From Paenibacillus sambharensis (GTDB lineage Bacteria; Bacillota; Bacilli; Paenibacillales; Paenibacillaceae), in contig NZ_QKRB01000046.1 in assembly GCF_003233845.1 (NCBI RefSeq), forward strand, positions 62,001-126,000: a DNA stretch of 64,000 bases, written 5' to 3'. Positions 26,624 through 34,862 of the stretch are shown here, piece by piece. Position numbers and translations under genes: made by a program. Position 1 is the first letter of the stretch, and each line of letters starts with the position of its first letter. The notes beneath the pieces are model-generated. The model was given only the letters and a program-made list of their open reading frames with translations. It ran no database searches and had not been told where the DNA came from.

Positions 26624-26649
26624 TTACCCGCTAAGCCTGTACTTGAAGC
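26624..26649 (-). promoter_or_regulatory. Possible SigB-like promoter of glgBA
   Basis: On the minus strand GCTTCA, a 14-bp spacer and GGGTAA lie immediately upstream of glgB. The fit is imperfect and the leader would be only a few bases if translation begins at 26609. Confidence 0.25.
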
Positions 26650-26791
26650 ATATTTTGCCGTGTGAACCGCATAAAATCGTGCTACACCAAAAAAATTCGG
26701 GAAAGGGCCGACTAACACCTGCCATTGGTTTCATAATCCGGCTAATCGTTTATTTACAGAGTACCAAATGGAAAATGTGGAGGGACAAGAA

Positions 26792-28003
26792 ATGAAGAGA
26801 CAGAAATGTATCGCAATGTTATTGGCGGGTGGAGAAGGAAAACGACTTGCACCGTTGACACAAAAGCTGGCCAAACCTGCGGTCCCGTTCGGCGGACGTT
26901 ATCGGATCATCGATTTTCCGCTGAGCAACTGCATGAATTCCGGTATCTCCACTATTGGTGTACTCACCCAGTACAAAGCCGAGTCCCTGCACAACCATAT
27001 TGCTGACGGAGGCTGCTGGAGCTGTAATGATCAGCCTGCTAATATTTTCCTGATGCAGGGTAGTGAAACTGGGGTGACCTTTGAAGGAACGGCAGATGCC
27101 ATTTATAAAAATACCGCACAGGTTGACCAGTACGAACCTGAGCATGTGCTCATTTTGTCAGGTGACCATATCTATCAGATGGATTACAATCAAATGCTTG
27201 AATCTCATATACAGTCGGGCGCCGATGCCACGATTGCAGTTAAGCAGGTGCCTTGGAAGGACGCGCACCGCTTCGGTATCATGAATACGGACGACAGTCT
27301 TAAAGTTACGTCTTTCGTGGAAAAGCCCGAGAAGCCGGAGAGCAACCTTGCTTCCATGGGTATTTATCTGTTCCGCTGGTCTTTCCTGAAGGAGCAGCTG
27401 CAGATGGACGCAGCGAACGATGCTTCGTCCCACGATTTCGGTAAAGACGTTATTCCAGCCATACTGGAGCAGCAGGCCAATGTGTATGCCTATGCATTCC
27501 AGGGCTACTGGCGGGATGTAGGTACTGTGGACAGCTTGTGGGAAGCCCATATGGATATTCTCGACGGCGAAATCAGCCTGGAGGAATCCAAGTGGCCGAT
27601 GCAAACCAATGAAACAACTATCCGGGCGCTGTCCTATCTGCACCCGCTGGCCGATATTCGCGAATCGGTCATTCACCCGCATTCCGCGGTTGAAGGCGAT
27701 GTGGAACGCTCCTTCGTCTTCAGTGGTGTTCAGGTTGGCCGCGGCAGCGAGATCAAGGACAGCATTATAATGCCGAATGTTAAGATCGGGCGTAATGTAA
27801 CCATATACCGGGCTATCATCGGTGAAGGCAGCGTCATTGAAGATGGAGCCATAGTAGGTGAATCCAACGGCGATATCACCGTACTTGGAGCTGATGAGCT
27901 AGTCTATGCCCGTACATCCGCATTCATGACTGAGAATGAAGAGCTGCTGAAGGGGCTTGTCCGCAGAGACGCAGCCGCTACCAGTGAGAGTTACCGTATC
28001 TAG
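26792..28003 (+). CDS. glgC: Glucose-1-phosphate adenylyltransferase
   Basis: Makes ADP-glucose, the committed precursor of glycogen. The nucleotidyltransferase domain has MLLAGGEGKRLAPLTQKLAKPAVPFGG, FPLSNCMNSG, LSGDHIYQMDY, FVEKP and YWRDVGTVDSLWEAHMDIL; the C-terminal left-handed beta-helix (about 290-385) includes SFVFSGVQVGRGSEIKDSIIMPN. The length is 403 residues from ATG 26792, preceded by GGAGGGA; an upstream in-frame ATG lacks one. No glgD follows; a terminator does. The gene is divergent from glgB, unlike the collinear glgBCDAP operon of B. subtilis, so precursor supply and polymer synthesis are under separate promoters. Confidence 0.96.
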   Translation: MKRQKCIAMLLAGGEGKRLAPLTQKLAKPAVPFGGRYRIIDFPLSNCMNSGISTIGVLTQYKAESLHNHIADGGCWSCNDQPANIFLMQGSETGVTFEGTADAIYKNTAQVDQYEPEHVLILSGDHIYQMDYNQMLESHIQSGADATIAVKQVPWKDAHRFGIMNTDDSLKVTSFVEKPEKPESNLASMGIYLFRWSFLKEQLQMDAANDASSHDFGKDVIPAILEQQANVYAYAFQGYWRDVGTVDSLWEAHMDILDGEISLEESKWPMQTNETTIRALSYLHPLADIRESVIHPHSAVEGDVERSFVFSGVQVGRGSEIKDSIIMPNVKIGRNVTIYRAIIGEGSVIEDGAIVGESNGDITVLGADELVYARTSAFMTENEELLKGLVRRDAAATSESYRI

Positions 28004-28025
28004 AACATAGTCTGACTATAAACGG

Positions 28026-28060
28026 GACGGCCGCACAATTGTCTGTGCAGGCCGTTCTTT
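28026..28060 (+). terminator. glgC terminator
   Basis: GACGGCC-GCACA / TGTG-CAGGCCGTTC hairpin with a CTTT tail, beginning 23 bp after the glgC stop. Confidence 0.8.
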
Positions 28061-28184
28061 CCTATCATCCGGCAGCTTACATTGGTGTGATTCAATGGCA
28101 AGTTAGCAGGTTAATGTCAAACTATATAACAGCATAACAGCTAAGCTTATTCAGGTTGAATCTTGTTTCCAAGGAGGCGTAGTG

Positions 28185-28793
28185 ATGGCAGCACTTGGAA
28201 CGTCGGCAGTCTTCTTGCTGACTGCTGGCTTCTTGATTTACTTGCTCTGGACAAGCCTGCCAGTCAGCAGCAAGATACCTGCCAGAGCGGCCGCCTTCCA
28301 GCGGACCGAAACACAGGAAGAACAGGACAGGCGCACAGACCATCCCTTGTATAGACAGGCCATGCAGGCTGCGGCGGAAGCAGAGAACCAGATTGCTGAG
28401 ATCCGGAGGATGGCGGACGGCTTAACTGAGCCCGCTGCTGTGGACAGACTCGAGCGTCTATGCCGGATTGCCGGCACGATCATTAGCGAAACACGTGACT
28501 ACCCTGGACTTCTGCCTGTCGCGAAGCGCTTCTATTCGTTCGATCTCCCAACCGCCTCAAGACTATGCAGCCATTACAGCAGGCTCATACATAGCGACTA
28601 CTACAATCAAGAGATGGAATATATGGTCAAGCGTATTGAGTACATGCTGGAAGCGATGAACAGACGATTCATCAAGCGTTTGAACCGGATGCTCCATCAA
28701 GACTTGATCCGGCTCGATCTTGAGCTGTCAACCATCGAGCACACCCTCCATACGGACGGAGACCGAACCACATATGCCAAATCAAACATCTGA
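28185..28793 (+). CDS. xpaC: XpaC-like membrane protein, partner of TelA
   Basis: A protein of 202 residues with one N-terminal transmembrane helix (about 5-25) and a cytoplasmic helical domain rich in Glu and Arg (PLYRQAMQAAAEAENQIAEIRRMA; LPVAKRFYSFDLPTASRLC; YMVKRIEYMLEAMNRRF). It matches the XpaC/5-bromo-4-chloroindolyl-phosphate family, whose molecular role is unknown. The assignment is strengthened by the next gene, a TelA homologue, the pair being conserved in Bacillus as xpaC-yaaN. ATG 28185 has AAGGAGG seven bases away; a GTG just before it is too close. The two genes are about 16 bp apart and co-transcribed. Confidence 0.8.
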   Translation: MAALGTSAVFLLTAGFLIYLLWTSLPVSSKIPARAAAFQRTETQEEQDRRTDHPLYRQAMQAAAEAENQIAEIRRMADGLTEPAAVDRLERLCRIAGTIISETRDYPGLLPVAKRFYSFDLPTASRLCSHYSRLIHSDYYNQEMEYMVKRIEYMLEAMNRRFIKRLNRMLHQDLIRLDLELSTIEHTLHTDGDRTTYAKSNI

Positions 28794-28809
28794 CAGGAGG
28801 AATTGACTT

Positions 28810-29925
28810 ATGCAGCAGACCCAACCATGGATGGAAGATACCAACGTAATGCAGCAGGCATGGCTTCCCGACAATGCTAAGGCGGGAGACAGCCAGGAAG
28901 CCCGGCGGCTTGCAGCAGCCCTTGCAACCGACGACCCTTCCTCTGTTTCCCGGTTCGGATCGGACATCCAGGAGGAGATTGCGGAGTTTACGAGTACCGT
29001 CCTGGATCATATCCGTGCAAGGGACGCGGGCGATATCGGCGAGGTGATGACCGACCTCATTACGAAGATTCAGCAGATACCGACGCAAGGAACGGAACGT
29101 GAGCGCCAGCGCAGGCTTCTCGTCTCCATTCCCGCTGTGAGCAAGCTGATCAACCGTGTGAAGCGTTCCGCTCTGAAATCCAATACACTTGAAGCTCAGG
29201 TGGAGGCCGTGCGGGCTAAGCTGGAGCTCGCGCATGACACGCTGGAGCAGGACATCGTCATGCTCGAGCAGGTGCTTGTGAAGAATGTCAGCTACTTCAA
29301 GCAGCTTGAGCTGCATATCGCAGCTATCCAGTTCCGCCTGCAGGAGATCACGAATGAAGAGCTGCCAGACCTTAAGGTCAAGGCTGATAAAGCAGAAGAC
29401 CCTTGGGCTGTCCAACAGCTGAACGATACGGCAAACTTCGCCAAGCGCCTCGAAGCACGGCTGGATGACTTCCGCCGGACCCGCTATCTGTCGCTGGCTC
29501 AAGCGCCAAAGATCCGGCTGCTCCAGCACAGTGCCCAAATGATGATAGATAAAATCCAGGCCGTGCTTCACCAGCTGATTCCCGTCTGGAAGATGGATCT
29601 CATTACGGGGGTTGCAGAGGAGCGTGCATCCCGCGCTCTTGCCCTCCACGACCGCATCAAGGATGCGATCGAGAGCAGTCTAAGAAACAGTGCTGAACGC
29701 ACCCGCCTTCTGAATGCTGAGGTTGCAGCAGCCAGTGATAAGGGGCTCGTTGGGCTCGATACACTGCGCAGCGTGCACGACCAGCTGATCCATGCGCTGG
29801 AGGATACGATGCGTATCTACCAGGAAGGAAGCCAGCAACGCGAAGAGGCTGCAGCTGAGCTTGCCGCGATGGAGCAGGAGCTGAAATCCCGCCTTGCAGA
29901 GGTGGCAAACAGCACGAGCGCATAG
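28810..29925 (+). CDS. yaaN: TelA/YaaN family toxic anion resistance protein
   Basis: Cytoplasmic, almost wholly helical protein of 371 residues. The TelA signature is spread over it: EIAEFTSTVLDHIRARDAGDIGEVMTDLI near the start, then the long EAQVEAVRAKLELAHDTLEQDIVMLE coiled coil and ALHDRIKDAIESSLRNSAERTRLLN near the end. Members are linked to tellurite, nisin and other envelope stress tolerance, though the mechanism is unknown. AGGAGG precedes the ATG at seven bases. It is cotranscribed with xpaC and ends in a strong terminator. Function in this organism is inferred from the family only. Confidence 0.92.
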   Translation: MQQTQPWMEDTNVMQQAWLPDNAKAGDSQEARRLAAALATDDPSSVSRFGSDIQEEIAEFTSTVLDHIRARDAGDIGEVMTDLITKIQQIPTQGTERERQRRLLVSIPAVSKLINRVKRSALKSNTLEAQVEAVRAKLELAHDTLEQDIVMLEQVLVKNVSYFKQLELHIAAIQFRLQEITNEELPDLKVKADKAEDPWAVQQLNDTANFAKRLEARLDDFRRTRYLSLAQAPKIRLLQHSAQMMIDKIQAVLHQLIPVWKMDLITGVAEERASRALALHDRIKDAIESSLRNSAERTRLLNAEVAAASDKGLVGLDTLRSVHDQLIHALEDTMRIYQEGSQQREEAAAELAAMEQELKSRLAEVANSTSA

Positions 29926-29938
29926 ATACCGTTGGAGA

Positions 29939-29977
29939 GAAGACCGTCCCAGTTGCATGGACGGTCTTCCCTTTTTT
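29939..29977 (+). terminator. Terminator of the xpaC-yaaN operon
   Basis: GAAGACCGTCC / GGACGGTCTTC, an 11-bp perfect stem followed by CCTTTTTT. Confidence 0.95.
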
Positions 29978-30029
29978 CATAACACTTCACAAAAATGTTC
30001 ATTGACTTCCAAAACTGTGATAAGTTTGA

Positions 30030-30058
30030 TTGCGTGCCAAAAATGTCTGTGGTAAACT
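30030..30058 (+). promoter_or_regulatory. Promoter of the antitoxin RNA
   Basis: TTGCGT (30030-30035), a 17-bp spacer and TAAACT (30053-30058) preceded by TG one base upstream, an extended -10 box. It points at the terminator at 30150-30191 and has no coding sequence after it. Confidence 0.6.
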
Positions 30059-30064
30059 AACAAA

Positions 30065-30191
30065 GGATCGCGGATGTTGCAGCATCCACGACCCCAAGTA
30101 CACAGCCGCTTGCTAAGGGCGGTTGGCTTTTACACGGTAACGATCCACAGTAGACCGCATACCTTTGCAGAGGGCGGTCTACTTCTTTTTA
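30065..30191 (+). ncRNA. Antisense antitoxin RNA of a type I toxin-antitoxin pair
   Basis: About 125 bases from the inferred start to a terminator made of GTAGACCGC (30150-30158) / GCGGTCTAC (30174-30182) and a TTCTTTTT tail. Two further hairpins fold within it: GGATG...CATCC near 30072 and CCGC...GCGG near 30105. Its 3' end overlaps the end of the toxin gene on the other strand by about 13 bases, the convergent layout of Bacillus txpA/ratA and bsrG/SR4 loci. RNA ends are inferred. Confidence 0.65.
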
Positions 30192-30262
30192 TCGAAAGAA
30201 AGTACCATCACAACCAGTGTCGCAAATGAAATCATCAGCGTCAAAGCTTGATGTACCTCCAT
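30179..30262 (-). CDS. Holin-like toxin of a type I toxin-antitoxin system, 27 residues
   Basis: The peptide begins MEVHQALTLMISFATLVVMV and ends in a charged DKKK tail. One hydrophobic helix with an LTLMISFATLVV core is the hallmark of the putative holin-like toxins (Hol_Tox, TxpA/BsrG relatives), which insert in the membrane and depolarise or deform it. A very strong ribosome binding site, GGGAGGTGA, lies just upstream of the ATG. Its last codons overlap the 3' end of the convergent antisense RNA (30065-30191). It is expressed from the extended -10 promoter at 30331. The identification is by sequence pattern and layout. Short length is normal for the family. Confidence 0.85.
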   Translation of the reverse strand: MEVHQALTLMISFATLVVMVLSFDKKK

Positions 30263-30330
30263 GACCTCTCACCTCCCCTCCGGGAGAATAGCTGACCGCC
30301 CAATGCCAGCCATCTATGTACTTACTTATT

Positions 30331-30339
30331 AGTATAACA
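30331..30339 (-). promoter_or_regulatory. Extended -10 promoter of the toxin mRNA
   Basis: TGTTATACT on the minus strand is a near-perfect extended -10 box, about 60 bases upstream of the toxin start once the initiation site is allowed for. No good -35 box is seen. Confidence 0.6.
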
Positions 30340-30484
30340 TTTTACATCTGATTATGGTTACTTTTCCCAATTTTAGAAGTTGTCCTTACAAAAAAAATAT
30401 TTTTACTGCCCGCCAATAAGCCTGAAACGGCTTGTCTGGCCTGTCCAGAGCTGCTGCCGTCCCTCCCTCCGCAGTCCCCATACA

Positions 30485-30523
30485 AAAAAGAGACACGAAT
30501 AATCCGCTAAGATTACTCGTGCC
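30485..30523 (-). terminator. Terminator of the first GH3 gene
   Basis: On the minus strand CACGAGTAATC pairs with GATTATTCGTG, followed by TCTCTTTTTT. Confidence 0.9.
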
Positions 30524-30532
30524 CTGAATTCA

Positions 30533-32971
30533 TTACTCCACTGCCGGAACCTCTAGCCCTGTTCCTGGCCGCTTCTTGCTCTTCCTGAATGCTCTTATCA
30601 GATGAATGAGTCCCTTGAAGAAATGTCCGTTCACCATCAGCAGCAAGCCATCAACCATCGGCATGGTTACGATCCCTGCCGTCATCCTGTTAATCCCTCT
30701 GAACGGCAGATAATAGACAGACATCATAATTAGATTAGCCGTGCTTCTCTTGCCGATCTTCTTCAGGAACCAATAAGCGAAGACGACGGCCAGGAAGATG
30801 AATCTGCCGAAGACTCCCTTGGCATACTGGCACTGCTCGATGGTATCGTTATAGCCAAGCGGCTGCTCACGGTCCCAGGTGGACACCGGCACCTGCCGTC
30901 CCAGCAGATGCTCAAATTCCTCTACCGGAACATTCGCTACCCTGCCGGAGTAGTACGACGGGTACTTGTGCTTGTCATACGGAAGCGGTGCGCCGGTCCC
31001 TTGGACCCAGAGCTTGCCGGTAAGCCTAATATCTGCGCTTGAGGCGCCGACCATTATCCGGTAATCGGCCTCCTCGATTTCCCACTCGTTCGTCTTCACG
31101 TTGAAATAACGGAATGTCTTATCATCAAATGGAATGGTTACCGTCTTGGTTTCCCCGGCATTAATAAATACCTTCTTGAAGCCTTTCAGTTCTTTAGCTG
31201 GTCTGAAGATCGCATCCGATTCACAGCCGACATACAGCTGGGCGACCTCCATACCCGCCACCTTCCCGGTATTAGTGAGTGAGAATGTGACCCCGTGATG
31301 ATCCACCCGGATATCCGAGTAATCAAATGTGGTGTAGCTGAGCCCGTAACCGAAAGGGAACAGAACCTCAACATTAGCCGTATCATAATAACGGTAGCCA
31401 ATAAACAGACCTTCTCTGTATTCCACACTAGTTTCACCACCGGGAAAATAACGGCTGGAAGGTGTATCCTCATACCGCAGCGGGTAGGTTTCGGCTAGTT
31501 TGCCCGAAGGATTCACATCTCCCGACAGCACTCTAAGAATCGCTCTCGCCCCAGCCTGCCCGCCCAGATAACCGTGCAGCAGTCCCTTAACCTGATCGAT
31601 CCAAGGCATTTCCACCGCGGAGCCGCAGGACAGAATCGCCACGATGTTCGGGTTCACTTCATGAATGGCATGGAGCAGTTCAATCTGGTTTGCGGGAATC
31701 TTCATATTATGCCTGTCCAGTCCATCGGCCTCCGTCACTTCATCCAGCCCGATATACAGCAGTACGACATCAGCTTGGCTGGCGAGCTTGCTAGCCTTTT
31801 CTATCTTGTCCTTATTGGTCTTTCCATAACGGTCAAAGCCGGGTTCATAACCGATACTAACCAGGCCGGATTCCTCGAAGCAGTCCATGGTATGGTCGAG
31901 TATCGTCGGATTAACGAGCGAAGAGCCCGCCCCCTGATACCGGGCATTCTGGGCAAAGTCGCCTATAACGGCAACCTTCTGGCCGAATTTGAGCGGCAGG
32001 ATTTGATCCTTGTTCTTGAGCAGCACGATAGACTCTTCCGCAACCTTCTGGGATACCCGGTGATGTCGTTCCTCTTGAAACTTCAGATACGGCTTCTGAA
32101 ACGCCTCTTCCGTTGTGAAAATCAGATCAAGCAGCCGGTCGACACATTCATTCAGCTGTTCCTCCTGAATCCTGCCGCTTCGTACAGCCTCTATAATCTC
32201 TTCGTTGGTTTCGCCTCTTGTGGTCGGCATCTCCAGCTCGTTGCCGGCAAGCAAGCCGGCCACCCTGTCATTGCCTGCGCCCCAGTCGGTGACGACGGTA
32301 CCTGTGTAGCCCCATTCCTTCCGGAGGATATCCTGCATGAGATGCATGTTCTCATTCGTGTAGCTACCGTTCAACCGGTTATAGGAGGTCATGATCGCCT
32401 TCGTCTTGCCTTCCTTGACAGCGATTTCGAAGGCGGTCAAATAGATTTCTCTGAGCGTTCTCTCATCGACGACCGCATCGATGGACATCCGCCGCTTCTC
32501 CTGATTATTAGCGGCAAAATGCTTCACACAAGCGGAAATCCCCCGCGATTGTATTCCTCTTATATAGCCTGCAGCCATTTTGCCGGCAAGATAAGGGTCT
32601 TCGCTGTAATACTCGAAATTTCTGCCGCACAGCGGGTTTCGCTTCATGTTGACACCGGGTCCAAGCAGAACGTTTACCTTATGGGATAACGCCTCGTCGC
32701 CAAGATATTCTCCAACCTTCTCGCCGAGCTCGATATTCCAGCTGTTTGCCACAGTTGCTGCGGTCGGATAACAGGTAGCCGGAAACCCTGCATTCAGGCC
32801 CAGCTTGCTCGCTGCTGCCGCCTGCTTTCGGATTCCGTGCGGACCATCGGCAAAGAAGATGCTCTTGATGCCTAGGCGTTCAATCTCTTTCGTTTGCCAT
32901 ATATCTTTACCCGACATTAAATAAGCTTTTTCCTGCAGTGTCATCTTCTCAATGATGTCTTTATATTTCAT
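30533..32971 (-). CDS. GH3 beta-glycosidase with hydrophobic C-terminal extension (copy 1)
   Basis: A protein of 812 residues. Family GH3 N-domain with DGPHGIRKQ, NVLLGPGVNMKRNPLCGRNFEYYSEDP, VKHFAANNQEKRR and nucleophile Asp in TVVTDWGAGND; the C-domain has ESIVLLKN and GYEPGF; a fibronectin-III-like domain (FPFGYGLSYTTF; VTFSLTNTGKVAGMEVAQLYV) follows. The last 110 residues are an extra module: RFIFLAVVFAYWFLKKIG, RSTANLIMMSVYYLPFRG and two further hydrophobic stretches, probably a membrane association region. No signal peptide. It is a close paralogue of the gene at 34863-37286, about 70 percent identical by eye. AGAGGATC lies before ATG 32971. Substrate uncertain: beta-glucoside or beta-xyloside. 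Confidence 0.88.
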   Translation of the reverse strand: MKYKDIIEKMTLQEKAYLMSGKDIWQTKEIERLGIKSIFFADGPHGIRKQAAAASKLGLNAGFPATCYPTAATVANSWNIELGEKVGEYLGDEALSHKVNVLLGPGVNMKRNPLCGRNFEYYSEDPYLAGKMAAGYIRGIQSRGISACVKHFAANNQEKRRMSIDAVVDERTLREIYLTAFEIAVKEGKTKAIMTSYNRLNGSYTNENMHLMQDILRKEWGYTGTVVTDWGAGNDRVAGLLAGNELEMPTTRGETNEEIIEAVRSGRIQEEQLNECVDRLLDLIFTTEEAFQKPYLKFQEERHHRVSQKVAEESIVLLKNKDQILPLKFGQKVAVIGDFAQNARYQGAGSSLVNPTILDHTMDCFEESGLVSIGYEPGFDRYGKTNKDKIEKASKLASQADVVLLYIGLDEVTEADGLDRHNMKIPANQIELLHAIHEVNPNIVAILSCGSAVEMPWIDQVKGLLHGYLGGQAGARAILRVLSGDVNPSGKLAETYPLRYEDTPSSRYFPGGETSVEYREGLFIGYRYYDTANVEVLFPFGYGLSYTTFDYSDIRVDHHGVTFSLTNTGKVAGMEVAQLYVGCESDAIFRPAKELKGFKKVFINAGETKTVTIPFDDKTFRYFNVKTNEWEIEEADYRIMVGASSADIRLTGKLWVQGTGAPLPYDKHKYPSYYSGRVANVPVEEFEHLLGRQVPVSTWDREQPLGYNDTIEQCQYAKGVFGRFIFLAVVFAYWFLKKIGKRSTANLIMMSVYYLPFRGINRMTAGIVTMPMVDGLLLMVNGHFFKGLIHLIRAFRKSKKRPGTGLEVPAVE

Positions 32972-33002
32972 CCGCTGATCCTCTTTTTTAGAGTGTGCCT
33001 TA

Positions 33003-33045
33003 TATAGAATCGTAGACATAAGAGTATTCTACAATAGATTCTATA
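33003..33045 (-). promoter_or_regulatory. Inverted-repeat operator candidate upstream of GH3 copy 1
   Basis: TATAGAATC (33003-33011) and GATTCTATA (33037-33045) form a perfect 9-bp inverted repeat, extended inward by GTAGA / TCTAC. More AGAATC/GATTCT copies occur nearby (33058). The element lies 32 bp before the start and probably overlaps the promoter. Confidence 0.5.
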
Positions 33046-33113
33046 CATTTACTAACCGATTCTCTTAACATGCAATTAGGCTTTTGTATCCAGCGATTCT
33101 TTGCAAAGTGAAG

Positions 33114-33143
33114 AAAACAGGAAACTCATTCGTTTCCTGTTTT
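33114..33143 (-). terminator. Terminator after the GT2 gene
   Basis: AAAACAGGAAAC / GTTTCCTGTTTT, a 12-bp perfect stem with a 6-base loop, followed by TCTT on the minus strand. It separates the GT2 gene from the downstream GH3 gene. Confidence 0.9.
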
Positions 33144-33175
33144 CGGTTGCCGCGCGAAGGCGGTGAGTATGGGGT

Positions 33176-34192
33176 TTAATTAAAACCGATAATTTTTTGC
33201 GATACTTTATAGGCGCCGACCGAAATACTCCGCCCGAAACGTCCCGGCAGATGGATGAGATTTCCCAGCAAGCCATACCTTAATTTATGATACAGCTCTG
33301 AATCTCTATCTCTGAGATACCGCCATAGATCTTTTTTCTTCTGCAGATTTTCCTTCGTGCCCGAACGGATTAACAAGATGGCGGAAATGACCGTGACGAT
33401 TTCCAGATGGTGGAGCAAGTAACGCTTCAGCTTGGGATTGTCGATCCTCTCAAGCTGCACCTGCTCGATCATCAGCTTATTAACTTTTATCTGCTGGTCG
33501 ATTCGGCGGATCATGACGCTTTCGTTCACCGACTGATCCTCTCTGCCGATGTAATAGCGATACAAATCAACGTTCAAATAATAGATCCTCTTGACGTGCT
33601 CAAGCGGTTTGTACACATACAGGTTATCGACGTAGAAAGTGTGCTTCGGCAGCTCTAATCCGCAGTCCCGGAGCAGCTGTGTCCGGTAGATGATCGAATG
33701 CATCATCAGATACTGGCCTTTGCCGAAATACTCGGTATCATCCCAATGAAATACCTTGTTCTCGGGAAGAACATTTTCGTATTTCATCACTTTCTTGTAC
33801 TTCGCGCCTTCCTTCTCATAAACGAAATTGCTGATCAGCATATCAACCGGATTGTTCTCTTCGGCAAAACTCCGCAAGAGCCGCAGTACCTTGTCATAGG
33901 CTCTCATATCCACCCAGTCATCGCTGTCCACAACCTTGAAGAACAGTCCGGTCGCATGCCTAAGGCCGGCATTCACAGCCTCCCCGTGACCGCCGTTCTG
34001 CTGATGGATCACCTTCACAATAGCCGGAAATCTTCTAGCATAATCGTCCGCAATCTCTGCCGTTGCGTCTGCAGATCCGTCGTTGACGATCAGAAGCTCG
34101 ACATCTTCCCGGCCTGGCAGGAGAGACTCAATGCAAACTCTCATATACTCTTGAGAATTATAACAAGGGATTACTACTGACAAGAGTTTCAT
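33176..34192 (-). CDS. GT2-family glycosyltransferase
   Basis: Cytoplasmic, membrane-associated glycosyltransferase of 338 residues. The GT-A fold starts with LLSVVIPCYNSQEYM; LLIVNDGSADATAEIAD carries the nucleotide-binding acid, QQNGGHGEAVNAGLRHA the conserved loop, and FFKVVDSDDW the DXD metal site. HDLDKA-type later motifs are replaced by family-specific sequence, and the C-terminal part is basic and partly amphipathic. No clear transmembrane helix is present. ATG 34192 follows AAGAAGG. It lies between a GtrA-like gene and a terminator, in one run with two GH3 genes. It probably adds a sugar to a lipid carrier or surface glycan; donor and acceptor are unknown. Confidence 0.9.
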   Translation of the reverse strand: MKLLSVVIPCYNSQEYMRVCIESLLPGREDVELLIVNDGSADATAEIADDYARRFPAIVKVIHQQNGGHGEAVNAGLRHATGLFFKVVDSDDWVDMRAYDKVLRLLRSFAEENNPVDMLISNFVYEKEGAKYKKVMKYENVLPENKVFHWDDTEYFGKGQYLMMHSIIYRTQLLRDCGLELPKHTFYVDNLYVYKPLEHVKRIYYLNVDLYRYYIGREDQSVNESVMIRRIDQQIKVNKLMIEQVQLERIDNPKLKRYLLHHLEIVTVISAILLIRSGTKENLQKKKDLWRYLRDRDSELYHKLRYGLLGNLIHLPGRFGRSISVGAYKVSQKIIGFN

Positions 34193-34217
34193 GTTATACA
34201 ACCTTCTTTGCTGGTAA

Positions 34218-34832
34218 TCATTTTTGCTTAAAGATGATCTTCAGGATCGGGTAGAAAATCCAGAAGGAGATTGCGCTGTTGATAATCATCGTGATAACGT
34301 CTGCGGTCGTTTCACCAACAGAGCCCATGCCCCATGTGTTCATGAACAAGTTGTAAATCGGGGCTTTGTAGAAGCCCTGGGCCGCAGCAGCACCAATTGT
34401 AATCAGAATATAAGCAACGAGGTACCAGAAGGCAGCCTTCCAGATATTCGTGTTGGACTTGAACGTAATCTTCCGCTGGGCAAAGAAGTTGATCACCTGA
34501 GCGATCGCGATTGTTACCTGTACGGCGAGAAAATAGGCAAGCCCGCCGCCGCCGCCCGCAGACAAGGCCCCTGCAGCGTAATCGAATACGTAATAAGGCG
34601 TTCCATCGAAGTTCTGCCCGAACTGCAAGGTCTGGAAATTAATCTGGACCAGCGAGGTTTTTGCAAAAATCATCTTGAATAAGGGCATCAACACCAGCTG
34701 TAAAACGGTAATCCCGTTGCTCAGCATGAAGAACACAATGAATTGCGCGGTATTCGGATGCTTCTCTTTATATCTTGTCCAGAAACTGACCGGACCATCG
34801 ATTAATCTCTTGAATCCTGTAGTATTACTCAT
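34218..34832 (-). CDS. GtrA-like membrane protein
   Basis: Membrane protein of 204 residues with four or more hydrophobic helices (about 28-50, 85-115, 130-155, 175-200). VIKFFAQRKITFKSN-type sequence (here VINFFAQRKITFKS) is the short basic motif typical of GtrA/YngA proteins, which are thought to help flip lipid-linked sugars made by an adjacent glycosyltransferase. The preceding segment ALSAGGGGGLAYFLAV is unusually glycine-rich. It is directly upstream of the GT2 gene (about 25 bp), as expected for that partnership, and 30 bp downstream of GH3 copy 2, so all are likely co-transcribed. The assignment is based on motif and context. Confidence 0.7.
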   Translation of the reverse strand: MSNTTGFKRLIDGPVSFWTRYKEKHPNTAQFIVFFMLSNGITVLQLVLMPLFKMIFAKTSLVQINFQTLQFGQNFDGTPYYVFDYAAGALSAGGGGGLAYFLAVQVTIAIAQVINFFAQRKITFKSNTNIWKAAFWYLVAYILITIGAAAAQGFYKAPIYNLFMNTWGMGSVGETTADVITMIINSAISFWIFYPILKIIFKQK

Positions 34833-34862
34833 AATACCCTCCTCCTGCCGCGGGAGCCAGTG

